In this document: positions 33,424 through 42,733 of the stretch, one piece after another
Position numbering within the stretch: position 1 is the first letter of the stretch
Layout: each line of letters starts with the position of its first letter
NCBI GenBank assembly: GCA_019426215.1
Contig: CM033408.1
Span: 5,583,077-5,647,076 of the forward strand
Origin: Buddleja alternifolia
Lineage: Eukaryota > Streptophyta > Magnoliopsida > Lamiales > Scrophulariaceae
Direction: 5' to 3'
DNA: 64,000 nt
Position numbers and translations under genes: made by a program
The notes under the pieces: model-generated
Seen by the model: only the letters and a program-made list of their open reading frames with translations
What the model was told of the DNA's origin: nothing
The model's database searches: none

Positions 33424-33876
33424 TGATTTGGGTCTAGAATGAACATGACCCTCCTCAGTGAAGCTTAGCTCAAACACGATCTCGAAGCTTCTAAATTGGA
33501 ACTACCTGAAATCAAAGGACCCTAGTTAAGGTCGAGCTGGGGTTGACCCCAGCGTAAACCCTCCGACGATTAAGTCAGTATAGGCTAAATGATTGAGGTC
33601 GCAATAGTAAATGTAGAGTAATGAAAGACATACTTCAAAGTGATAAACAGAGTGGGTATTTATAAGAGAGACCACCCTGTACGGATAGGGATGGAACATG
33701 TGTCATGATCTCCAAGCTCCATGTCTTACTAATCTGTGGCTGAGGATCCAGGTCTACTGGGTCAAACGGTTCAGGTCAACCCAAACCCAAACTAAAACAT
33801 GCGGATCTTGGCCTGTTTGGAGAATAAACCTGACTTTGGGGGGTAATTTTGTCAAAGTGGATTTTTACCCATATCT
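33424..33876 (-). repeat. 5' LTR of the Tat-like Gypsy element
   Basis: Partner of 25250-25712. The right border is blurred by sequence change (ATATCTGATATATAATG in place of ATATCA), so its end is uncertain by a few bases. Confidence 0.85.
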
Positions 33877-34062
33877 GATATATAATGAATTAATGATAAA
33901 AAACCAAAACTTGGGTAGGTTGAAAATATTTCCTTTACACAAGTAGAACCACGTTAGGATATTCCAGGCTCAAATCACACGGCCATTGCAACCGCTCATG
34001 TGGTGAGAATCCACGTAAAGTTCACTATACGTACTTTTTTTTTTGGTCTCATCACCATACGT

Positions 34063-34116
<54 letters not shown>

Positions 34117-34201
34117 GTTAATGTAGTACGATTTAGAGTCTCTAGGACTCCCGAGGAATAACTGGATAGAAATATCTATAGAATCAACAAAATAAAGTTA
34201 C
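33877..34201 (-). other. Intron 2 remnant of the SABATH pseudogene, with microsatellite
   Basis: Matches the exon-2-proximal part of SABATH intron 2 at 14445-14673. It contains a compound (CA)n(TA)n run at about 34063-34112 that the intact gene lacks. Exons 3 and 4 are not found to the left, where the Gypsy element begins. Confidence 0.6.
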
Positions 34202-34653
34202 CTGAGAGAGCCAATGAAGACTATAAGATGAGTAAACAAAGTTGAGACTCTTGCTTGGAAGTAGCCTACCATAGAAAGACCCCGGCAAACCAGATATAAA
34301 GCACTTTATATCTTTCTCCTCATCATTATTAAGCTTCTCATGATGAAAACTCGGAAGCATCTTGAACACGTTGTTGAAGTCATTTTCTGGAAGATCATTC
34401 AGAAGCACCTCAAATTCGACCGAACGGCTCAAATTATTATCCATGCACAACTCTTCGATTTTTTCGATTATATGAGAGACGAGGAAAAGGGTGTTTGGCC
34501 CTGATGAGCAACCTAAGTCAGCTATTCTGAAGCATTTCGTGGGGACGTTGCCAATAATTAGAGAACATGTCTTTGAGAGTCTCATCCAGAATATGCCATG
34601 ATTTTGATATCCCAATTTTCTGCAAAAAAGAACTCTTCAAAATGATATATATT

Positions 34654-34655
<2 letters not shown>

Positions 34656-34687
<32 letters not shown>
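34656..34687. repeat. (TA)n microsatellite in pseudogene intron 1
   Basis: Simple AT dinucleotide tract, 30 bases or so, absent at the corresponding place in the intact gene's intron. Confidence 0.9.
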
Positions 34688-34690
<3 letters not shown>

Positions 34691-34956
34691 CAAAGTCAGA
34701 TTTTTATTTGAATGCAAATTATACGAAAAAAAAAAGAGGGGGCTTGATGTTTAGGTTTGAGGGGACAAATTTTAAATTGGACTCCCTCCTGATGTGCTCC
34801 TCCAGCATACATGACATGAAATACAGTATCATGGAGATGGATAATTAAACCAAGAGTATCTTAAATGATGAAGTGGGACACTTTGGAGTGGGAAAAAATT
34901 TCTTATATATCCTCTTCATATTTTCATATGCATTATTGAGTCTTCGAATGCTCAGT

Positions 34957-34995
<39 letters not shown>
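34957..34995. repeat. (TG)n(AG)n microsatellite next to the pseudogene exon 1 donor
   Basis: Positional counterpart of 15883-15917 in the intact gene. It begins about 5 nt after the donor (GTCATC) in gene sense. Confidence 0.9.
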
Positions 34996-34996
<1 letters not shown>

Positions 34997-35063
34997 GACT
35001 TGATGGAGTGAATTGTTGGCGCGCGTAGCTAGTATCACCATTTCATGCATTCATACGCACCAT

Positions 35064-35754
35064 AACTTCTTCCTTCACTACCATTCTTCTTCTCCGCATA
35101 TGAATTTATATATATGTACAATTTTATTTTATTTTATTTTGCGAAGTATCCGCAACGGCCTGCAATCTCTCATATAAATTACAACTTAAAATCTTTCTTG
35201 CTGGAAATTGTTAAATCCTTTTCATTTGAATATCCACAAATTTCATACTACCCTTGTCATATTTATTCGAGATGGAAGCATCATTATTTAAGGTAGACAA
35301 ATTTAATAACATTGTTGTAGTTTTCATTAACCCGTCAAATGTGAAATTGCAATTCAAGTCACATCTTGCTCCTTATAATATATGTGGAACCATTTTTTTA
35401 AGATGATGTCCAATGAAATTAGTCGTGACCACCTCAATAAAGGGAAGTTAATTGTCATAGAATGCTTCGTTTATTAAAACTCGCTGAACACCTAAGTCTC
35501 ATATTTGCATGTGTACAAAAGATTTGGACTAGATAAATTTAACCCAAGTGTTGAACTAAAATTGAACAAATCTTGAGTTGGGGAAGAATGTATATACAGT
35601 CAAAATACTGTTTGCATTTTGTGATCCCCATACAATAATTTATTAAGAAGTTTGACTAAAAATAGATCAAGCTAAAATTCAGCATTACAAAATTAGGCTC
35701 GTAGATTTGGAAGTCATGAAATCATCTAATTAAATTTAAATAGATTTATTGATA
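35064..35754 (-). other. Upstream region of the SABATH pseudogene
   Basis: Leader, TATA-like element (about 35100-35115) and about 0.6 kb of AT-rich upstream sequence shared with the relic at 18878-20290, where several insertions break the same sequence. No coding feature. Confidence 0.6.
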
Positions 35755-36190
35755 ATGAGTCGAGATCAATACAATCAGTCCACCCTACTGGATTGGGATG
35801 AGAGATGTAGTTTTCATCACTAGATCCACTACAAGCAACAAGTGTTGGGTGGACCAACTTCATCGGTCTTGTTCCACCCAAAGATTGTTCATCTTAGGTC
35901 ATTATATCGTGAGTCGAGATTAATGCAGCAGTTATATTATACACAATCTAATTGGGATAAATGGGATAGTTTATAACACAAAGTCCACTACAAGTAATGG
36001 TGTCGAGTGAACCGGCTCCATTGATCTCGGTCTAATGGTCCATCTTAGATCATTCTTTAATGAGCCAAGACCAATGAAGCCAACTCACCGTACACCGTTG
36101 GATTGCAATGAGTGTAGTTATTTTTATCACTACATTCGCAATGCTGGGCCGGTCCACCCAAAATTATCCATCTTAGGTCATTCTATATAT
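35755..36190. repeat. Three diverged tandem units of about 145 bp
   Basis: Each unit contains GAGTCGAGAT / GAGCCAAGACCAATG, a TTGGGATGA-like phrase, CCACTACAAG or its variant, a GGACCAACTTCATCGG-type phrase and CATCTTAGGTCATT. Starts are at about 35755, 35911 and 36057. The paralogous block (22190-23860) shows one such unit, broken by a solo LTR. Confidence 0.7.
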
Positions 36191-36417
36191 GCCTAAACCA
36201 ACAGAGCCAATCCACCATACACCAAAATATTGATTATACTCAAATATCGTGTATAAAGCGAAATATATTTACAATAGGTGATGAAAGTTACCATAGACAT
36301 GCAACTTTTACCCATGACGGGGCACTGTATCTTTGTTGTTCTCTTTGTTTCTATGGTTGAAAAGGGCAAGGAATGACGAACAGCATAGCAACCCGCCTTG
36401 GAGGTACCCAATATTTT

Positions 36418-37062
36418 TCAAAGTGACGCGTGTAGACATTGTTTGGAAGATATCAGAGAGAGTGTCTTGACAAGGGAGGACATTGAGCTCAAAGCTACAT
36501 CCAGCATTTCTTGTGAACAACCTGGTCTGGCTATTTCCTTCACCTGCAAGACCACATTTGAGTGAGCAAATAACCATTTTATCAAATAAAATGGAGTTAT
36601 CAAACCTCGAATAGCACAAAAAAGTAAAAATAAAAAACAACTATATCGCTTGAAACCGAAAAAGGTGCAAAAAGAACTAAACCCAGCTACCCCTAGAAAA
36701 CTTCTACAAATTTCGGAAGGTGTCAAATGCCAATGATGGATCAAGGGTGTGAAACTAATTTTGGAAACAAGGGCGAACATATAATTAAGCCAAATTTGGG
36801 TGTAAGTGCAATTTACCGGGCTTATCAAATGCAAAATTTGTCTATATGGCTGACTCTCGGTACAAAAGAAAATGGCATAATGAAAGAAAGCTATGTCGAT
36901 GCTGTACCATATCAACATAAAACTCAAACTCATTAATCTTTTCAACATAATCATGATTGGCAAGGCTTGAAGATGGTTTCTTCAGCAGCAACGTATTGTT
37001 TGAGCTCAGAGAATCATTCTTAAGTTCCCCATCCTCCGTACAGAGCTTGCTGTCATCAAACA
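36418..37062 (-). pseudogene. Gene X fragment, copy B (unidentified, two C-terminal exons)
   Basis: Two minus-strand exons. 36908-37062 (155 bp) encodes FDDSKLCTEDGELKND, then SSNNTLLLKKPSSSL, then DYVEKINEFEFYVDM. 36418-36543 (126 bp, acceptor TTGCAG) encodes VKEIARPGCSQEML, then SSMSSLVKTLSLISSKQC, and ends at a TGA. The join is in phase, so this looks like the C-terminus of a real protein. Upstream exons are absent, and the acceptor of the first exon appears lost (TG where copy A has AG). I do not recognise the family. The same exons occur at 24035-24983, as part of the tandem SABATH duplication. Confidence 0.55.
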
Positions 37063-37501
37063 CACCAGAGACACAAGATAATACGACCATCTAAACCAAA
37101 TTTTCTATAAAAGAAACTAAGTGTGATTCCTGGGAAGCCCGGGATGCTGCCAGCCTGCCACACTCAAACAGGTGGTATTGTAATAATTAGTTTTCTCCGT
37201 GTCCTTGCTAAAAGTTTTGTTATAGTGAAAGTGGAAGGAAGAGGAAATTGGTGCTTTACTTTCTAACAAAGGAGTAAGGATGTAACAATATTAAAATTTT
37301 AAATTGTACTTATAGATTAATAGAAAATGAAAAGAGAAGGTGAAAAACCAACAGATGTTATCAAAATTATGCTTGTGTAAACATTTTAAGCTTACTCTCC
37401 TTCACACACAATGAAAGAGAAATGGTTTCTCTAGTGTTAAATCAATGGAATTTGGTATGACAATGAAGCGTAAAGGAAAATAAGAAGCATGTCTTTGTTT
37501 A
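37063..37501. other. Intergenic, no feature
   Basis: About 0.44 kb of AT-rich sequence between gene X copy B and a MITE. I see nothing in it. Confidence 0.6.
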
Positions 37502-37510
37502 TTTAATTTA

Positions 37511-37778
37511 GGAAAAATGACACACATACCCATCACACATTGTGTAATTACCAAAACTCCCCCTCAATTATTGTGTAATTACCAAAACAAATTACCGATA
37601 CACCCCATGAAGGAGTCTATTTATTACAATTACAGTCGTTGTGTGTTTAATAATTCCTACAATTTTACCACTATAAACCTTACAAATAAACCCCTTGAGA
37701 AAGTCTGTTGGTAATTTCCAATAAGTGGGGAGTTTTGATAATTACACAATAAGTGAGGTGTCTGTGTGTAATTTTCCC
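37511..37778. mobile_element. MULE-type MITE, 268 bp
   Basis: Inverted ends GGAAAAATGACACACATACC and, reversed, GGGAAAATTACACACAGACA, each followed by TGTGTAATTA..AAAACTCCCC, giving arms of about 58 bp. Perfect 9-bp flanks TTTAATTTA (37502-37510 and 37779-37787). Same family as 15186-15415 and probably 63717-63986. Confidence 0.9.
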
Positions 37779-37787
37779 TTTAATTTA

Positions 37788-38241
37788 ATAATGACCAAAT
37801 TCCATATCTCAACCATTTCCAAACTTCAGTTTTTATAAGCCTGAAAAGGACTCTAACAAATAAAACAACGAACCATCATGAAATAATCCTAATACGCTAA
37901 ATACTTTGAATCATTCTAAGTTTTCTTTCATATGACAACCAAGTAAAAACCACTTACAGAATTTGATTTGGAGGTCCAAATAAACTGCAATTTCTAGGTG
38001 TACGAGAAAGAAACAAAGCAATTTTATCTATCCAAATAAAAAGGAAAAGACAAACTAAAACTCCCAGACGAAGCATTTATAAGGTCAGAATCTTGAACAC
38101 GAAAAATAAATGTAAATTCTAGAAACCATTTTGCATTAAATAAACAAAATTGATGCAAGTGTTTAAAGTAACAAGACGCAACTATAATTTTTCTAAAATG
38201 AGACGAAAAAATTAAATAAACGGAATAAAATGACAATAATT
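37788..38241 (-). other. Probable 3' flank of the small two-exon gene
   Basis: AT-rich sequence to the left of the candidate stop codon at 38242. The short frame at 38024-38245 has no recognisable product. No other feature. Confidence 0.4.
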
Positions 38242-39811
38242 TCAAAAGGCCAATTCAAACCATGTTCCAGAGTGCTGATTATCATCATCAGTATGAGGGG
38301 TATCAACACACTGCGGGTATGATCTATCACGAACAACTGCATCCTGACCAAAATCAAATCGTAGATTCAATTACTTGAAAAATATATAAAACTTAATGTA
38401 ACAAAGGTTGGCCAACATTTCCCACAAAATTCAAGTAAGAGAACACTCTCAACCATCGAGATAATTTTATACCTTCCAAAATAAGCTAGTTCTTCAGTTG
38501 GACAAGCTCATATTTTCCTCCCTAATATCAACCAATTGGAAAATCTATAACCTCCTTTTTTATTAACACAATCTTTAACCTCCTTTCTACGATAAGAGTG
38601 TGCATTTGGATTAAATAAAAACATTAGGTTCATGGAATTGGCCTCCATGGAAAACTTAAAGAAATGTTTGGTTATATTTTGGCCATGTTTTGGCCAGAAA
38701 ATTTGGAGATTATGTTCGTTAGCAAGTTTTTTGGCATTTTTTCTAGCAAAAATGTGCATGATTTGACTGCTATAACATTTGTTTTTCCATATAGGATTGG
38801 AAAATAAACCAAACACTATCAAGCCATAAAAATCACCCAGAAAGCATTTGGAAATGGCTAAACCAAACACACTGCAAAAAAGAATAAAATATTCATTTTT
38901 CAAAATAAAACTAAACGCACTCTCACTAAAACCGCACACTTTTAATAAATTTCTCACCAAAACACAACTTGAAAACATAACCATAGCCTTGCATACAGTT
39001 TCAAAAACAGATATCTCTAATTCCAATCCCAGTGCTTAAATTCTTCAACAATACAAACACTTTCTAAGTGTTTGCAAACTCTTAAAATAAGTGATTATTA
39101 ACTTATGGCTTAAAATATCTATTTAGGAGTGTTTGCAAACCTAACTTCTGATTCTAATTCTCAACTTAAATGATAATAATTTGTAATCTCTAAACTGGTA
39201 AATGTGTGCTTAAAACTGATTATGATATTTTTAAATTAAAATTATTTTATTTTAGATGTATTAATCACTTTTTTTACAAACGATCATCTCCAAAAAAATT
39301 TCATTTTCATTTATGTTTGCAAACACTACCAACTTTTGATGTTTTATCAATTCTAATTATTTCCACTTATAATCACTTTTCTACGGTCAGTTGAGTGTGC
39401 AAATACTCCCAAAATTGTAACAAAATTCAACTTTTCATATTTTCTACCCATTTTGATGCTCCCTCCAACTCAAAATAAAAAAGCCCAATTTAGTTTTCTA
39501 AATTATACCTTTCAAAAATAGCAAGATATTCAGGAAACAACCATTCTGAGCCAATATATGCACATTTTTTTTCTTTTGGTTACAAATATATACACATAAA
39601 GACTGCATTTTTTTCTGAAAATTTTGCACAAGAATCGAAATAACCTATTCAAATTTCTAGAATTAAACATCAAAAACCAAATCCAAAGAACCCATAAAAA
39701 TTTCAATGATACACATATATAAGCATAAGATTAGTGTAAGTAGAGTAGCAATTTCAAATGAATTACCGGAGTTTCAGTTGCGTGGTAATTGGATTCGAAC
39801 CGCGAAATCAT
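38242..39811 (-). CDS. Candidate two-exon small protein, 48 aa, unidentified
   Basis: Minus strand. Exon 1 is 39767-39811 (MISRFESNYHATETP, donor GTAATT); exon 2 is 38242-38343 (acceptor TTTTGGTCAG), encoding DAVVRDRSYPQC, then DTPHTDDDNQHSGTWFEL, with a TGA stop. Both splice signals are canonical and the join is in phase, giving a 48-residue hydrophilic protein without a signal peptide or membrane segment. I recognise no family. It could also be the end of a larger, broken gene. Caution: the first exon contains GGTTCGAATCC, identical to a tRNA/SINE B-box, so it might be a SINE relic. The 1.4 kb intron holds a hAT-like MITE. The sequence upstream is cut by the 17.7 kb nest that begins at 39884. 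Confidence 0.35.
39067..39411. mobile_element. hAT-like MITE
   Basis: Inverted ends AGTGTTTGCAAACTCTTA and, reversed, GGGAGTATTTGCACACTCAA, with further GTTTGCAAAC palindromes inside (39108 and 39315). Related to the ends of the element at 9984-10266. It lies in the intron of the small two-exon candidate. Confidence 0.6.
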
Positions 39812-40150
39812 TTCCGTTTAGTCCTTAATTTATTTTTGTGGCCTTATACAAGTGGGACTCCGCCAAACACCGTTTTGGTATCAGGCTATGTTTGTTAATG
39901 TTTTTAAGCTAAAAAGATTTTGAAGAAAATCGGGGAATGTGTTTTACGTTTATTTGTGTAAAAATGAGGTGATGCATGATGTTTTTGTTTGTTTATGTTT
40001 TCATATTTCATTTTTGATATTTGAATTATAAAATCCTAGAAAATCACAACACAAATTATTTTCATCTAAATTTTTTTTTTAATTTAATTTATTCAATCCT
40101 CTATATAATTACCTATCACTCACTGTATTTATTATTTTACACAATCATCA

Positions 40151-40393
40151 TGTTAAAAAAAGAAAACAAATATAAAAGAAAAGAAAGAACTTCATTGATG
40201 ATCAGAGAACAATTACCTGAATGAATGATTAATACTAAAAGAGAAAAATTAAGCCTATTTATACAGCCAACTAAACTAACTTAACTAGCCTTTAAGAAGG
40301 ATTTCAACAAAAGCGTGTAAAGAAATAAAAAAAGTATTTACAAAGAAACCGTATGACTAAATAATAGTATAAATGAAAGTGCTATTCTTAACA
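40151..40393 (-). repeat. 3' LTR of the Copia element
   Basis: 243 bp. It differs from the 5' LTR by substitutions and small indels. On the minus strand it carries a TATAAATAGGC promoter element. Confidence 0.93.
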
Positions 40394-40724
40394 CTCCCCC
40401 TCAAACTTGTAGGCTAAAAGCCTAAAACACATCAAAGACTGCAAGCTTGCTTAACAGATATTCAAATTGAAACTTTCTCAGGGCCTTTGTTAATAAATCA
40501 ACAAGTTGTTCACTTGAAGACAGGTATTGAGTAGCAATCAACCCTTTTTGAATCTTCTCTTTAATAAAGTGACAGCCAACTTCAATGTGTTTGGATCTCA
40601 TGATATACCGGATTGGCTGCTAGTTGAATAGCAGATTTGCTATCTAAGTACACTTGAACTGAAAGCTTCACCTCAATGTTTAAATCATTTAACAAACTAC
40701 GCAACCATAATACTTCACAAGTAG

Positions 40725-41410
40725 TAGATCTCATTGCTCTTTACTCTGCTCTACAGAGCTCCTAAAAACAATGTTCTGCATTTTGACTTTCCAAGTAACC
40801 AATGATTCACCAAACTTGATTGCATATCCAGTCAAATACTTCCTTGTCATCAGACAAGAAGCCCAATCTGAATCACAGAAAGCGGACAACTCAAAGTTAG
40901 CTTTAGATGACATTAACAATCCTAATCCAGGCTTACCTTTCAAGTATACAAGCACCCTATACATAGCATCTAGATGTGACTTCGTACGACTATGCATAAA
41001 TTGGCTTAATACTTGCACTGTATTACTGATTTCAAGTCTTGTTAAACAAAGATAGATCAATTTGCCAACCACTTTCTGGAATTCAGTAATATTTGTTAAA
41101 ACATGATCATCATCACTTTTATCTAAATTGGAAAATTTCATATTTTGTTCCATGGGTATCCTCACATGTTTACAACCTATCACACCTGTCTCAGTGAGTA
41201 ATTCCAAAGTGTATTTCCTTTGACTCATAAAAACACCTTGTTTAGATCTAGCAATCTCAATCCCTAGGAAATACTTAAGCTCACCTAGATCTTTCATACG
41301 AAAAGTATTGTTCAAATAAGACTTACAATCGTCAATAAGAGAACTATCATTACCAGTGATGAGTATATCATCAACATATACCAAAAGCACAACCACACTA
41401 CTCCCCCTTG
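40725..41410 (-). pseudogene. Copia reverse transcriptase C-terminal part and RNase H
   Basis: VVVLLVYVDDILITGND (the YVDD catalytic motif), then MKDLGELKYFLGIEIARSK, LTRLEISNTVQVLSQFM and, for RNase H, FCDSDWASCLMTRKYLTGY. The frame resumes in phase from 53054 when the CACTA element and one copy of its TTG duplication are ignored. Stops appear near 40730. Confidence 0.88.
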
Positions 41411-41423
41411 CACTACTACAAAA

Positions 41424-41632
41424 ATGGGCTATTACAGCGCCCTTATTACAGCGGTTCTATAAGAACCGCTGTAATAGGTATACAAATTACAGCGATTATA
41501 TAAAAAAAACCCGCTGTAATAGACCTATTACAGCGGTTTTTTTTATAACCACTGTAATAGGTTGAAGAACTGCTGTAATAGGTACAACCTATTATAGTGG
41601 TTCTTCAAAGAACCGCTGCAATAGGCCCTAAT
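41424..41632. repeat. Left subterminal repeats of the CACTA element
   Basis: About nine copies of a 15-bp CCTATTACAGCGGTT-type motif in alternating orientation, several paired into short hairpins such as AGCGGTTCTATAAGAACCGCT. They are probable transposase-binding sites. The right-hand counterpart is at about 52856-53035. Confidence 0.85.
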
Positions 41633-41934
41633 TAAACTTTTAAAAAAATTGGGTTTCCTTCTCAATCTTCACATTCTTCTTCTTCTTCTTCTTTAACAAA
41701 CAGTAGGAAGGAAACTTGAGCCCTAGCCCCCATAGTCCACGCACATTCTCCAAATCGCCGGTGTTAATTCCACCATCCACGTGCAAGCGCCGCCCTTGGG
41801 TTCCTCTCTCTCATTCTCCACCGTCCACGCGCACACACACATTCTCCAAATCGCCTATCTATGTAATTTCATTTATCCTCTCTCTCTATATATATAAATG
41901 TGTGTGTGTGCGTGTGTGTGTGTGTGAATGTGGA

Positions 41935-41970
<36 letters not shown>

Positions 41971-42065
41971 TTTCTATGGCAAACTTTTTTTCTGTTTTTG
42001 CTGCTTGGATGCATGATAGTCGATCTATATATATAAATATATATATAAATATATATATATATATA

Positions 42066-42297
42066 AGATGAATTTATTATTATGTCATTGGTTGGAGGTG
42101 TGATTTTAGGCAAATTTAATGGTTTTTGGTTGGCACATAACATGTTTGACAAATTGCCTTAAAGAAGCTTATAAATATATATATATATATGATGAATTTA
42201 TTGTTATGTCTTTGTTTGGAGGTGTGATTTTAGGCAAATTTAATGGTTTTTGGTAGGCACATAACATGTTTGACATTTTGCCTTAAAGAAGCTTATA
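42066..42297. repeat. About 120-bp tandem duplication in the CACTA 5' leader
   Basis: The unit starting GATGAATTTATTATTATGTC and containing TTAGGCAAATTTAATGG and TTAAAGAAGCTTATAA occurs twice, separated by a short (TA)n. Non-coding. Confidence 0.9.
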
Positions 42298-42733
42298 ATT
42301 TCATAGCCCCTGTATTTACTCTTTATGTGGTCACTTTCTATATTATCTTTTATTGTATTACTTTTATCTCATTGTTATGATTTCAAATTTGAATACGTCT
42401 ACATACTTAGTAAAATCCTCTAAGTAAAAGTTTGTTAATTTTAATTTGGGATTTTTTAGTTGGGTTCAATGTGGTGAGACGAAGGAAAGTGTTATTGATG
42501 GATCAAGTATATAAAGAATATTAAGAATATAAAGTGTGGTGGGACAAAGTTAAAATATAAAGAATAACTTTGATATATCAAGAATAATAATTTATAAATA
42601 AAAGTAATAATAACTTATGAATATTAAAATAAAAATTAAATTATAATTAACAGAACTTTTATAGTGTTTTGACAAGAGTTGTCTCACATGAGAAATTTGA
42701 ATTAGGAAAAAGGGAATATAAATCAGAATCAAG

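Larger units (their letters stand above)
25250..33876 (-). mobile_element. Ty3/Gypsy LTR retrotransposon, Tat-like lineage, degenerate
   Basis: Direct LTRs at 25250-25712 (3' LTR) and 33424-33876 (5' LTR). On the minus strand the primer site next to the 5' LTR reads TTGGCACCGTCTATTGG, close to the TGGCGCCGTCTG type of plant Gypsy elements. A polypurine tract AAGTGGGGGTTTAA adjoins the 3' LTR. Order on the minus strand: gag, protease, (reverse transcriptase mostly lost), RNase H, second archaeal-type RNase H, integrase, then a long tandem-repeat 3' UTR. The extra RNase H and the repeat-bearing 3' UTR are traits of Tat/Ogre/Retand elements. A solo LTR (30862-32505) interrupts gag. Flanks are AT-rich and no clean duplication remains. 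Confidence 0.85.
34202..35063 (-). pseudogene. SABATH methyltransferase pseudogene (exons 1 and 2 only)
   Basis: Paralogue of the gene at 9258-15982. Exon 1 (35000-35063) has an in-frame TGA at codon 7 and a 4-base insertion (64 versus 60 bp). Exon 2 (34202-34619, 418 versus 396 bp) keeps the SAM motif [33 protein letters not shown] and [10 protein letters not shown], but a frameshift separates its first residues (KIGISKS) from the rest. The added residues NNLSRSV lie before FEVLLND. Exons 3 and 4 are missing. The exon boundaries, short leader and TATA-like element are conserved. It cannot make a working enzyme. Confidence 0.9.

Noticed and set aside
38508..39026. 172-codon open frame on the minus strand
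   Set aside because: It lies in an AT-rich intron-like stretch overlapping foldback-type sequence, has hydrophobic, low-complexity composition and no recognisable domain or splice support; probably chance.
39790..39815. tRNA-like B-box (GGTTCGAATCC, minus strand)
   Set aside because: No A-box, acceptor stem or cloverleaf can be built around it, so no tRNA gene is called; kept only as a caution for the small-gene exon.
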